Source of the DNA: Todiramphus chloris collaris
Taxonomy: Eukaryota; Chordata; Aves; Coraciiformes; Alcedinidae
Direction of reading: 5' to 3'
Length of the DNA: 64,000 nt
NCBI GenBank assembly: GCA_025345505.1
Contig: JANVCC010000018.1
Location: 39,977,242-40,041,241, forward strand
The notes under the pieces: generated by a model
Seen by the model: only the letters and a program-made list of their open reading frames with translations
Database searches by the model: none
What the model was told of the DNA's origin: nothing
In this document: piece after piece, positions 11,545-23,700 of the stretch
Position numbering within the stretch: the stretch's first letter is position 1
How the letters are laid out: each line of letters begins with the position of its first letter
Position numbers and translations under genes: made by a program

Positions 11545-14500
11545 AAGGAAGAAAAATCCTTCCTGGTTTAGTGAATAAAAATACTTAAATGCATTTGGTT
11601 TGGTGCACTAATAAACAACGAGAACAGACTACAATAAACTAAAATGTTCCATGAAGATAGTTTTATTTATTTATGAACAATGGCCACCTCACCTGACCCG
11701 ATTAGGTGGAAATCATACACATGTTGAATGTCAGGTTCTTTAACATCATGTCATCTCATCTTATTCAAATCAGGCAGAAATAAGTGTGGTGTTAGAAAAT
11801 GACAAGTTTTTATATGGACCCTGCATAGGCTGAATTGCACAGTATTAATAGGATCTAGGGGATTTTTTTTTTCTTCAAAACTTAAATAGGGGCAAGCACT
11901 ATCTTACCATCATATAAGAGGTCTGCTGTAACATAAACAGTTTTGTGTTTTATTGTTTCTCCTCTGTTTTTGCATTTTATTTCCCATTTCAGAGATGTTT
12001 TGGTGGTACAAAGACTCGTCTTGTGTGAATACAGAATCCTCACTTCTATGATTCTCTCTCCTGATGAACCATTGCTTTCTTATTCTACCTAAGAAGTGGT
12101 CAATGACATATTTGAATGTAATGAGTGCTTTAAAAGTTGTCCCAATAAAGTTGTTGGGTTTCTAACACTCTCTATATTTGCTTGAGGAGAACTAGTGTTT
12201 TAGTAGCAGATTAGCCATTCCTATGGCAAATAGAAATTTCTTTTTCTTGTCTTTTAATGCTTCTTACAATGTAAAAGATACAGTGAAAATATGGCTTATC
12301 TTGCTCCAGACACCAAATTAAAAATTAATAAACAAACAAGAAAACCCCAACAATCTAAAGAAACAGTTTCTTCACAATTTGGCTTTGATACTGCTTAGTC
12401 CTGAAACATTGAACATGTGTACAAATTCACTGTGTATTAACAAGACATCTCATGGGATGGGAACCCTGAATATTAAACAAGTCATTGTTTTAACCTGCAG
12501 TATGCCATGGGCCCAGTGACTTGAAGTAATTCTGAAGTGAAGTGACACCCTGATTTTTCAGTGGTAGTTGACAATATAGGATCTCTAGTAATCCTGAAAA
12601 GTAACCCTGACAGGGTTTGAATTTAATCAGAAATAGAAAGGAAGATCTTTTTAAAATATATTTTTTCATTTTAGACCACTAAAATTATTCTGTGTTATGA
12701 AAAAAAGTCAGTTATTATGTCTGTAATCATTACATGATTTTGAAGGTTAATTGGTAATAAAATCTGAAATGTCCAAGCTGTTCCAGTCATAACTATTATA
12801 TCATTTTTAGAATAAAGATCACATAACTATTGAACTATAACAGACCTCCCAGTTTTTATGAAATAAGTCTCAGGAGGTCTGTTAATCTCTTCTGGGCCAT
12901 CTGTCCTATTTGAATCAGAGAAGATAAAGACTTCTGGGATCGGGGAGAAAGTAGGGCAATGCATTCTGGGACTTATCTAACTTAGTTAGAAATATCCGGG
13001 GGGGATGTTAAATAAGGGTCATTGAACAGGGCACATGAATGGCTAGAAGTATGGCTAGAAGACTTCAAAACTGTAATTCTTCACATGGAATTTTACCAGA
13101 GCTTGCTGAAGTTAGTAAGAAAAAGAAAAATGATGGTGGTTGAAGTTTGAATTCTTCAGATTTTACCAGTAATTACATCCCTCATCTTTGTACTATTTGT
13201 CTCCTCCTCATTGAGGATTTTGGCTTAAAAAGAAAAAAAGAAATTCTTTTTATGTAAGTGTATTCTGAAAAGTGGCAATATAATTTAATGAGATTATTGG
13301 TCTCATCTGTTGAGCCTCTGCTGGAGAAAGAGTTTTTTTGTTTGTTGTTTTTAATACAAGTTGTACTCATGATATAAAATTTTAAATAACTACTAAAGAA
13401 AGCAGCAATATTTACAAACCACAGAATCATGATAGAGAAATTTAATAGTCTAACAATGTGGGCAGCTCATATTGCCCATGTAGAATGAGCTGTTAAAACT
13501 GCAGCCATCCCCAGGAGCAGGTGCCAGAAAGGTTTCAGAGAGCTCAGCTCCTCACTAGTGTTGCCCCTTGGTGTTATGCCATCTCCATGCTCTCCTCAGG
13601 GGTAATGCTCACCCTCCTTCTGTCTCCACTACCAGAATGGTTTGCTGCTGGTTTATTAGCTCACCCCTGGGAAGAAGAACACAGAGACTTTTCTTTAATT
13701 GGGACTATGCATTTTGGAACAGCTCGAGAAATTTTAATGGCCTCCTAGATGTCTGTGGGGAACCGTACTTTTTATCAGGTTCAGCTATTCAATAAGGAGT
13801 AACCTTTTCAGAGCCTGTCAGTGACAGTGAGTTTAGACTGCTGTATGTGCATTTGTTACTCTTTTGAATGCTCCATCTCTCTGCAAGCAATATTGTCCAA
13901 CAAGGGAAAAGTACTTTTTATCATTTCAACTATAAACATCAAAAGTTGGCTCTCATCTTTTTCCTCTTCAACTTAGTACAAATAACCAACTAGTCAAAGA
14001 GCAAGAACTGACTTAAACCCAATATAAAAGAATCTGAATAGTCAAAGAAGTGAAAAAATATGAGCTTCAGATGTGGCTCCCTGATAATAACATTGTTATG
14101 TTAAGCCACTGACTTGACTAGACTGGAATCACATACTGAACCTTGCTTTTAAGCACATCTTTTTAAAGACTGAATTTCAGACTAGAGTTTTCCTAATCTG
14201 TGAAACCTCTGTGTAAAACAAAGGTAAAGTATTATTTCAATTTATTTTTTCAAAAACTATACTGTTTTTAACATGTGCATTAGAATACTGTGCAATGCCA
14301 TAAACAATATTTAAGGATTTTTGGTTCAAAATAATTCACACAGGCATCCATCCTCAAAACTTCAAAAAAATCACTCCAGTGTCAAATATACTGATGGTGG
14401 CAGAGCTCTCAATATAAATTTCCTAAAGGAGTATGCTTCACTTCATCTGAATAGGACAAATATACAAGCAGACAAATAGAAGAACATGTTTGGTGTATAA

Positions 14501-14736
14501 AGACATGGTGTTTTAAGCAAACATAGGTATATTCAGTGTTTGCTCTTGGAACTGAACACTGTCTAACTAGTAAGTAAGCATAACTGGAAGATTACCACTG
14601 ACAGGAGGACACTTTGATTAGAAGAAAAAGATTCCAAACACTGAAAAGTCCCAGACCTTTCATGAATTACTATGGCTTGAGGTGCCATGTAGGAGCTAAA
14701 CCAGTGTAACAGACGCACTGTGTATTCTCATTTCAT
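11545..14736. other. noncoding stretch with a GC-richer island near 13.5 kb
   Basis: I see no gene. From about 13480 to 13800 base composition becomes more balanced and homopolymers disappear. Two overlapping 75-codon frames there resemble nothing known. This piece could be an old unrecognised repeat or a conserved noncoding element. A perfect hairpin at 12838-12884 is listed separately. The 11-base word ATGGCTAGAAG is tandemly repeated at about 13038-13060. Confidence 0.6.
12838..12884. repeat. perfect 12-bp inverted repeat (hairpin)
   Basis: TAACAGACCTCC at 12838-12849 and its exact reverse complement GGAGGTCTGTTA at 12873-12884 enclose a 23-base spacer. A perfect 12-bp stem with four G/C pairs in a row is unlikely by chance at any one site, though the window is long. 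The stem is too short for a typical microRNA precursor, and no transposase or flanking duplication is visible. Confidence 0.7.
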
Positions 14737-15085
14737 CACAGAATCACAGAACATTAGGGGTTGGAAGGGATCTCCAAATATCATCGAGCCTAACCCCCCT
14801 GCCAGAGCAGGTCAAAACTAGAGCAGATGACAAAGAAATGCATCCAGACAGGTGTTGAAAGTCTCCAGAGAAGGAGAATCCACAACCTCTCTGGGAAGTC
14901 TATTCCAGTGCTCTACAACTCCAGTAAAGAAGTTCTTCCTCATGCTGAGATGGAACTTCCTGTACTCCAGCTTGAATCCATTGCCCCTCGTCCTATCACA
15001 ATGCACAAGTGAAAAGAGGTTGTCCCTGCCTTTTTGATGCCCAGCCCTTATGTATTTATAGACATGAATTAGATCCCTCATGGCA
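14737..15085 (-). mobile_element. CR1 LINE fragment with RT C-terminal frame
   Basis: On the plus strand it opens with CACAGAATCACAGAACATTAGGGGTTGGAAGG, which is the inverted 3' end of an avian CR1. It continues with the classic CATCGAGCC-AACCCCCCTGCCAGAGCAGG segment. The minus strand is open from 15081 down to 14818 (about 87 codons). It encodes the end of CR1 ORF2, recognisable from DRTRGNGFKL, MRKNFFTGVVEHWNRLPREV and a closing leucine-rich end. The element is truncated at its 5' side near 15085. It belongs to the same subfamily as the shorter copy at 41.74 kb, with which it shares the tail and the adjacent ATGCATCCAGACAG stretch. It is not an active element. Confidence 0.95.
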
Positions 15086-16051
15086 AATGCAAATTAAAAC
15101 TTCCCAAAGTAAACAACATTTATTAATAAACCCCTAAAATAATAATAATAAAAAAAACCTCTACATGCTTTCTTTCTCACTTGCAATGGGTTAAGTATCC
15201 ATGTGAAATGAGTTAAAATACCTGTCTAACATGTGGTAAGTCAATTATATGTCTTAGTCTGTATATCCTGTCCATGGATCTATGCTGTTGATATGCATGT
15301 AAGAATTATTCACATTCTTCTCATTTATGTGGCTTTACAGAGGTACACTTGCCATTCCTTAATTTACTCCTATAATATTTATTCCCTTTTGCATTATTGT
15401 TTTAAATTTTGACTATGACCTTGCTTTTCCTGTGACCTCACCATCTGGAAGACTGATACAATTACCACCAGATCAGAGACCAGGCACAACAATGGTCCCA
15501 AGAATGCCATTAAAAGAAAGAAAAATAGAAGGAAGATACTTTATTATAATGGAATAATTCAATGTCATCTAAGAACTGAGGACCCCTCGTGACAGAGACA
15601 TCCCACCAGGATGAGGATTCCCATCTACCTTGCCACAGCCCTCTACCTACATTTGTTCCCTAGCTGGAATCACTACGTGTAATCTACAAGTTGCTAGGGT
15701 CCTTGTCAATTTCTTAAAATATCAGTCAAGAAGCTGGAGTCAACATCTGGTGATTCTATTTCTGTCTATTTAAAGATATTTTGTCAGAATCTGAGGTCTA
15801 AAATGAATTTTATGTGGATATCAGCCTGCTCTAGACCCATCCAAATTCCTCAGGGCACTAGTGGCACTGTCACCAGCAGTTGTCTGTTCTCATGCTACTG
15901 GACTTCATGTTATTGGGCAAGAAAGAAAGTGTCAACCTTATTTTAGATGAAGATAACCAGATTCCTAAACACAAGTGTCATAGGATAGTATTTTTGTATG
16001 TTAAAATTTCATGATGCTGTCATATTATTGTCATCTTTTGGAGTAAATGAA
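15086..16051. other. noncoding stretch, no gene seen
   Basis: AT-rich to about 15400, then more balanced composition to 16050 with isolated C-rich words. No reading frame, splice-site pair or repeat that I can name. The balanced part directly abuts the LTR-like block that follows and could be older retroelement sequence. Confidence 0.5.
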
Positions 16052-16598
16052 TGTAAGAGTCTGACTGCTGACTACAGACTACTCTCACAACCTGTGTGGT
16101 GATGAGATCCGAACAGAGAATCATCAAGGCCTGCCTGGAGGGAGGAGATATCAATGGCTCTCAATAGTCCTCAATGGTGCTTCCATCCTCCCCTGGCTCC
16201 TTGCAGATAAATTTACAATAGGAAGAGATATTCCACCCATATCCCAAGAGTATAAAGAGACAGTAAAATATTGACCTGGTGCACCCACCACCAAAGAACT
16301 CAAGATTTGGATTGATCCCATGAGACATCACTGGATCCAAGCATGGTGATATCTTTCTATCTTACTCTTTCTCTCCCCCTGTCTTTTCCTTTCCTCTTCT
16401 TGATACTTAGTTATGCCTTAAAGTAATTGTTAAGAAAATAATCTCTATTGAAAAAACACCTTTATCCACACCATTTATTGATTGTTCTCAGGGAAAAACA
16501 ATGAATTGGTTTGTACTGTTCCTCTGAGTCACTGTTGTGACTCTGCTGCCTCTGCAGCCCTGCCACGCAGGGATAGCCTCTTTCAGGGGATCGTAACA
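16052..16598 (+). mobile_element. putative avian ERV solo LTR
   Basis: A ~547-bp block begins TGTAAGAG and ends GGGGATCGTAACA, giving the TG...CA ends of retroviral LTRs. TATAAA lies at 16251-16256. The stretch from GGATCCAAGCATGGTGATATC through a pyrimidine-rich tract to the CTTTATCCACACCATTTATTG and CTCTGAGTCACTGTTGTGACTC segments resembles avian ERV LTRs as I remember them. No primer-binding site, gag or pol follows, so it would be a solo LTR. The flanking 5-6 bases do not match as a target duplication, so the boundaries are approximate. The plus orientation rests on the TATAAA; a minus orientation is possible because TGT...ACA ends are symmetrical and an AATAAA occurs in reverse near 16470. 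Confidence 0.55.
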
Positions 16599-18754
16599 AT
16601 TCACCTCCCTTGTTATCCACTGAGTAGGACAAGACATTTTAGTATAGTATTTTAATATCTCTTTTTACTTTTGGGATATGGGTGGCATCCCCAGTTTACA
16701 TAGGAAATTAATTTGCATGAGCCCCTCCTGGTGCAGTGTCAGGTATAGATCTCCTGTTGGTGCAGTCGCAGTGGTTAGCAGAAGAAATTAACTCAAGGAA
16801 AAGACACTGTCCTGCCTAAGCAGAATTTATCTCTTTCTCTTGTTAATTTATCAGCCAGGGGAGGATGGCAGAGCCACTGAGGACTACTGAGAGCCGCTGA
16901 CACCCTGTCCCTCCAGGCCAGACTTGCTTATTCTCTGTCCAGATCTTATCACCACACAAAGTTTGAGACATCAGTAGTCAGGCTTTCACAGTCTGCCTTG
17001 GTCAGCTTATTATGGAAAGAATGAACATATCATTGCCCAGAGGAAATCTGGCTAACCTCTGCTGGTTGTGCCATGCCTGAAGGGTTTCAGGACTCACAAT
17101 AGGTGCAGAGTGTACTCAGAAGCACAGGGAGACAATAGACTCATGTCTGAAGGCCAGCTTTTTTACAAAGAACATATACTGGTTTCAGCAATGTTCTGAA
17201 CTGTTTATGATTTTCCTACAGCCACCTGTAGGGTCACTGTGAGACCAGCAAGTCTGCTCCACTGCATGTGCTGGGAGGGGCTGACCATGCCCACCAGCAA
17301 GGAGCTGTAGGAATATGATGTGGTGTGTGAGAAACCTTAGATGTAAACACCAACAGGAAGACATACAGACTAAATACCTAAAAACACTCTTACAAAAGTG
17401 TTTTTACTTTTCAGTGTAGATGTGACTAGAAAGCCATTTTTTTAATGACACTTAGATACATACTCTTTCCACAGAACTCAGAATTAGGCACCCAGCTACT
17501 TAAAAAAACCATAATTTTAATGTTTTCATGGTTACTGGCTATATTATAGTTATTTAAGAGCCTTACAGCAAATGATTATATTAAATAATATTTCAAGGAT
17601 TAAGTAGAAAAGAACTTGTGTTTCTGCTCTCCTTTGTCTTGAAATTCAATCCTTGTCTCAAAAATAGGCTGTGTTCATTCCTATGGAAAATAACCTACAA
17701 TCCATGCTTAAAGGAATAAAATAATGAAACGGAAAAAAGTCATAATTTCCTCAGGTTGCATGGCAAAAAGATACATACAATAACAACAGGGTATCAAAGA
17801 AAGCAAGATACCCATCCTTTCTACTGCACAAAGAGATCTGGAGAGCATCATAAAGCTTCAAGCTTACCTGGAGCTTCTGCTTGGCTCTTTCCCTACCATC
17901 TCTGAAACTATGACAATTATAAAATTATTTCAGTGGATCTCTGTCTGTCACTAGCGCTTGTGATACCTCCTCAGTGTTCTTAACTTCCTGAATGATTAAA
18001 ATCACCTCAGGGAAGTTAAAGTTGTAGTGAAAAAAATATTACTGTGTACTTCAAAGTATTTTTAAATGGATGGATAACAGATAAAATAACTAGCCAACAA
18101 AGGCAGCAAAATTGTCCCAAATCATGAGAAGGCAAATTTCATCTGTGCTATAAAGAGGAAGCTAGCCTGTCTACTGTACTAATGTTTATGAAGTCTTTGC
18201 ACCATGCATGAAAATCAGCCAAGATTATCTGAGTATTTTAGACATTATTTTATTTCTCCTTTTATTTCCAGCTTTTTGTGCTTCATTAACACAGTGACTG
18301 CATGCTCTGCCTTAAGATAACGAAAAGTGTATGATGTCTAGGTTTACTTCTATGTACAATCTTCTTAAACAATTGAAGATAATAATTTCACCATTTCTGC
18401 TGTCTGCAGTGAATTTTTTTCACACAGCTCTAGATGGCAGTGCTGATAAACAGCTAGTACATTCAGCAGGGAAAGATTTTACTTGGTGAACTGCTACAAT
18501 TGATTTGGAGTCCTAACCTTTCCTCCACTTACCCTGTTTCCCACTCTACCACCTGCAGCCCTATAAACAGAAAAGACTTGCATGATGGAAGCCATCTGTA
18601 CAGTAACTCATCTCATCAGAGTGCTGAAGAGCTGTTCTGCTCAAGTGTTATCAATGTCTTCCAACTCACTGTGTATTTTTCTTATTGCTAAAAACAATCC
18701 CAAGCATTCTCCTTGGCAGATTAGTAAGGAATTCAAGTAGCAGATGTTCAAATA

Positions 18755-18777
18755 TTTTTTTTTTTTTTTTTTTTTTT
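18755..18777. repeat. (T)23 homopolymer
   Basis: An uninterrupted run of 23 T, followed by ATGTTGAATC. There is no polyadenylation signal in the right place for a minus-strand tail. Confidence 0.95.
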
Positions 18778-18917
18778 ATGTTGAATCTCCATAAGGATAC
18801 TGAGGTCTGTTTCTAGGTCTTTGTGCTAAGTGTAGCAGTTCAATCATCTCTGCTCTATAGACAGTAACTATGATATAAGGAAACGACTGTGAATATATTT
18901 TCTAAAAACCTATGTTG

Positions 18918-18941
18918 TATTATTATTATTATTATTATTAT
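18918..18941. repeat. (TAT)8 microsatellite
   Basis: Eight uninterrupted copies of the TAT triplet. Ordinary simple repeat. Confidence 0.95.
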
Positions 18942-20685
18942 ATGTTTAGCCGTTCTGGGAAGTGCCAAGAACAACTTATGCTGATTTGTAGTCCTATGAT
19001 TTTTCCACAAAGAATGAACATCATGTCATAGGAAATACCTGAATAATTGTTTACAAGTTACTGCTAAACAAACTTCCTTCAATAAAAACTGTATGTAATG
19101 TACTAAAGACAGAAATTTCTACCTGTCACAAAATGTCAGCAATGAAATGTCAGCAATGAAATGGCTGTTAAATTAACATTTAAAAAACCTCCAGAAATAA
19201 TTTTATTCTTTGTAATCTTTAAGATCTTTAGGTTAAAGGAATTTCCCAGCATAACACAAAATGATTACATTTGTTTTCAATTGCCCTGTACAGTTAACCT
19301 ATAGCCCTGGTATAGTATCAAGGCATACAGGAACGTAATTTGGCAAACATACTTCAAATCCTACCAGATCCATATGCTTCATAGTCTTCTCAGTTGAATA
19401 TTATTTAGCTAAGTTGCTGATCAGGTTTCTTTAAGGAAATTATTGTATAGCATGTCACTAGTCACATGCAAACTTGTCTGATAACCCTGTGTAATGATGG
19501 CTACACATGACAGAAGTGCAAATACTTTTTTAACTTCATCTACTCAAGCAAAAAGCATAGATGCCTACCTTGAGAATAGAAGAACAGACCTTATTACAAC
19601 ATGAAATCTGTATATTTATCTCATAAATAGTGCAATGAAACTAGAACATAGTATAAGATTACAATATATAGCTATTTGGGCCTACTGGAAGTATTATCAG
19701 TAGGTAGAAGTCACTATTTCTCCTGTCATATATTCAACTCATAAAAGGGATTTAATAAACTTTTTTACTTTTATCACTACTAACTAGGAAGCTAATACTT
19801 TTTTTTAGTAAATATTCAAAACTATTCCTAACTAAAGAATAAACTTTTTTTTTATTATATTTTTTTTATTCTGAACAAAAGAATATTGCTTTCTCGCTTT
19901 CAAGATATCTGCAATAATTTCCTGCAGTTAGTCAACTTGTGATTTTTTTCAAACTTGAAACGTTAGAGCTATTTATCACTTTTGATGAAGATTCTGATGG
20001 GAAGTCTGCTGAAAGTCAATGGGGACTGAAGGGAAGCTATTTCAGTTTTGCAAATAAGATGCCTAAAATACTGTTTTGAAACAAAGTATATATTATAGCT
20101 ATCATACACTTTCTGCAAGATTGCACACACATGCTGAAAGATTATTCATATGCTTAAGGAGAATTTTCTTTCTGTAGTAAACTAGCTAAGAAAAAATGTT
20201 GAAAGCAAAAAATGTAAAAGAAGTTTAGAAAAACATTGCCTTCTTTCATATAAATTTTGACATAATATGAAGTTTAAAATCCCAGAGTAAAGTGTTGTAA
20301 TATCTACACATATACAAATGGATAACTTGACAAAATTTAAAATTTTTATTTCAATCTTCATATATATGACTTTTCTTAGTTAATATCTGGTCATTGGGAA
20401 CTGAAACAAGTTTTGGTCAACCACAGTAAGATAATTCTCCAGCTATATTTCATTAATAAGATGCACAATTCCTCTAAGACACGTATAAAGCTAGCTAAAA
20501 ATTACTATACCATGTGTTTGCTCATCTGAAACAGGCATATCAGAAGACCACATTTAATATATTAAATGATAACAATTTTATCAGTTCCTTTGACAGCTTT
20601 TTATAATTTTCTAATATTATCAGCTAAAGATTTTCTTAAATCAAGCTAAAATTTCCTGGTTATAAAGAATGCTCATTCTTTCTTA

Positions 20686-20780
20686 TTCTGCCCTTGTTGT
20701 CTAATGAGAATAATTGTTCCCCATCCTCTTATAACATTCCTTTATGTATTTGTAGGCAGTTATCATGGCTCCCCAATGGT
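20686..20780 (-). mobile_element. old CR1 LINE fragment
   Basis: The segment CTGCCCTTGTTGTCTAATGAG then TTCCCCATCCTCTTATAACATTCC and TTTGTAGGCAGTTATCATGGCTCCCC follows the inverted CR1 ORF2 region upstream of the DRTRG motif. On the minus strand this region encodes the stretch ending in an ...YKY-like segment. It is diverged and short, and neither CR1 end is present, so the call rests on word order rather than on a terminus. Confidence 0.5.
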
Positions 20781-23700
20781 CATTATGTTTGGGTATTGAA
20801 CATCTGCTCAAGAGTTTATTGATGCTGCAGATAGTACCATATCTACTGGGAGTAATAGCACATTGCACTGTGTAGCCATTCTGGGAGCCCTACCTGCAGG
20901 AAGGTCACTTAGTAGTAAATCAGAAACAACTACAAAATGCAAAGTCCTTACTATGAGCACAAAGAAAATATATATTTATTTACATTTAGGTGAATTAAGT
21001 CTTTATAAAGCAAGAGGAGTGATTTGTAAAAAAGGATATAAAATAGTAACACATCTTTAAAATTTTTTTTTAAAAGATGCATGGGTTTTCTGTATTTACA
21101 TTTGATCATTATATTTTCATGGTAGTCTCAAAGCATCAGATAAAGTTTTACATTTATTCTCAAACATTTTATTCTGATTTCCCATGAGGTTTTGACATTT
21201 CTGTAGTACCTTCTATGCTTGATAAGAAAATATTACAAGTCTGACAGGTGTTGGCAAGCAAAACATTTGTTAGTGAAGCATGGTATTAATTATAAAGTTT
21301 TTGTCCTTTGTTTTGATCCCTGCTTTGTCTCAAGGTAATTTTCAGGTAAGAAGTACTTCCTTTAAAGTCTACAGGAAAAAAAGAGAGCAAGTTTTGGGAA
21401 AGATTATAAAAGAAATAGAAGATAACTTCAAGCTAGGAGAACATCCTGATCTACAGATAATTTCTCTTTTATTTAATAATTAATGCCAGCTACACCAGCA
21501 CGTTTAAATCCTCCACAGATAAGAAATAATTAAATTAACACCACTAAAAATGATATGTAATATCTCAATCAGTGAGAATTTTTAAGTGGGAACACAAGGA
21601 ATGAAATTAAAAGGAAATAGCTGTTTTCCTCAAGTTTAAATGAAAGACATTCACACAGATGCAAATACTATTGCATTTTAACAGTTTTGTGTCATCTGTT
21701 ATAATAATCATTGTATCTGGCAGCAAAGTAATGACTTTTCAGTTTTATACTCTCACTCTGCACTTACAGTTTTTTCCTCTTTTTCCTCAGTCCCCAGCAG
21801 CATTTGTTAACCAGCAGGATACTTGTAAATTAAGGTATTACCTGTTTCACCTTCTCATGTAACCCTGAAAATTTGTTGTCATGTGCTATGATAAAGATAC
21901 GACGCTGAACATTGAATATTACTCTACTATGTTTATGTACTGATAGAGCAGTGTGGTTGAGTCTTACTCTATGTGAAAACTACTGGCAGATTAGCAGCCA
22001 GAATGCTGATAGCCTTCCAATTTGAAGCTGTGAGGTGGGCCAACTGGCACTGCATTTATGAAAGGGGCATTCATACTATGCACATTGCTAAGCTGCTCAC
22101 TGTGAATGAGAGAAAGAGAGACAAGCAAAGTGTTATTGAAGCACAGCCTAGAAAAAGAGCATCAAAGAGATGGGAACAATGAAGGGCCACTGTCAGAATA
22201 GGATCATGAAAGCCTGAAGCCCTGTAGCAAGGCTGGCAGGTGGACACATGCTGCTGCAGATTGAAGCAGCAGGACAAACCATCAGGATACTATACATAGC
22301 TGGCAAGGTTTTTAGAATCCAGTTGGAGTAGATTAGGAGTCCTGCAGAGAAAGGATTAGCAGCTATGAGAATAGTTTAGACAGCAGGAAGGTGGATTGAA
22401 AGTCTGCAGTCCACAAGCATCTTCTTTCTTCCTCCTTTTTGTCAGTGAAAAAGACCATCATGAAATGAACTGTTTTTAAGTTTTATTTGGATATGTCAAT
22501 CTAGAATAAACTTCCTACTCTATTCTCTTAACAGGTATGGGGACAAGGAGAGTTGTATATCTAGTGGATAAGGAAAGAAAAGTCCAGGTGTCTACCTTCT
22601 GCCAACTCCAATATCTCTTCTACATTCAAGACAAATCTTGGAGTCATCAAGACCATTTAAGGTTCTGTGGAAATACTATAATCAGGAAACTCTATGCATT
22701 TAGAGGCAAGTGTTCTACATGCTGGTTTTGACTAGTTTCTCATAAACCAGAAATCCATCATGAAGGCCTAGAGAATTTCTGGGGTGTGATAAGAATTCAC
22801 AATGAATTGCATCAAAATCCCATGCCCGTGTTTTGGCATGGACACTCTTAACACTTGAAGATTATCTCTCATTGATGACTTAAGCTGCAGGCTTTTCCAG
22901 TTTCCTGCAGTTTAGTTAGCCTCCTGCTGAGGTTTCAGATATGAGGGCCAGGCACTGACCTCCTTCACAGTGAAGCTGAAGGTTGCAGCATAATCCTTTT
23001 CCCTTTCTGTTTGTACTTTATTGTTCCTATATGGAAATGGAGATAATAACTGGATGAAAATACCTCTAATGAAAGAGCTGCCTTCCAGTGCTGTGGGACA
23101 CAAAGGGGGAATGTCAGAAAACAGGACTTCTTGTCTTGTACGTGATGAATCTGTTTAAATCTTCAGGCAAGACACTCACTTCAGTGTATGTATCAAATCA
23201 AAATCAAACTGGTAATAAATAAATCAACTTTATTTATTTACTTATGTTACTAACAGGTCTCACTCAGATAAACTATCAGAGCTAGTTATGATTGATTGCA
23301 TAACGATAATAACAATAATGTTTATACTGATTTTATTTCATGAGGCATATGAACTGTATTGTTTGGCTTTGGCTTATGTCTCAGCTCATATAACAACAAA
23401 TCAGCTCAGAAGTAAATGAATAAAAACCAGGGAATTCATTTTACCACTTTCCATTTGCTCTGAATAGTGATTGAGGTCTTCTATAAATATATATAAACTT
23501 AGCTGATGTGGACTTTTGGATCTTGGATCTTTTCAATAGAGTTGAGCTATGCTAGTGAACTCTTGCATCTGGAAAACATAAAATTACCTAGGTATACTTT
23601 CACACATTTTAATACTTGCAAATGAATCTGAAGTTATTCTAAAGTATTCAGGTGAGCTCCTACAAATATTATTGTCTACATACTCTGATGTATTTTCAGC

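Larger units (their letters stand above)
16599..20685. other. noncoding; GC-richer unidentified part to ~17.34 kb
   Basis: From 16600 to about 17340 the sequence stays richer in G and C, with many CAGG/CCTG words and no reading frame of interest. It may be older retroelement debris beside the LTR, but I cannot name a family. From 17.34 kb on it is AT-rich unique sequence. It contains a 23-T run at 18755-18777, a TAT triplet repeat at 18918-18941, and a duplicated 14-base word (ATGTCAGCAATGAA) at about 19133-19161. Confidence 0.55.

Noticed and set aside
17866..17901. Minus-strand 34-nt splice-bounded segment (…GTTTCAG to CCAG|GTAAGC)
   Set aside because: The polypyrimidine tract is weak and interrupted, and so short a segment is expected by chance in this length of DNA.
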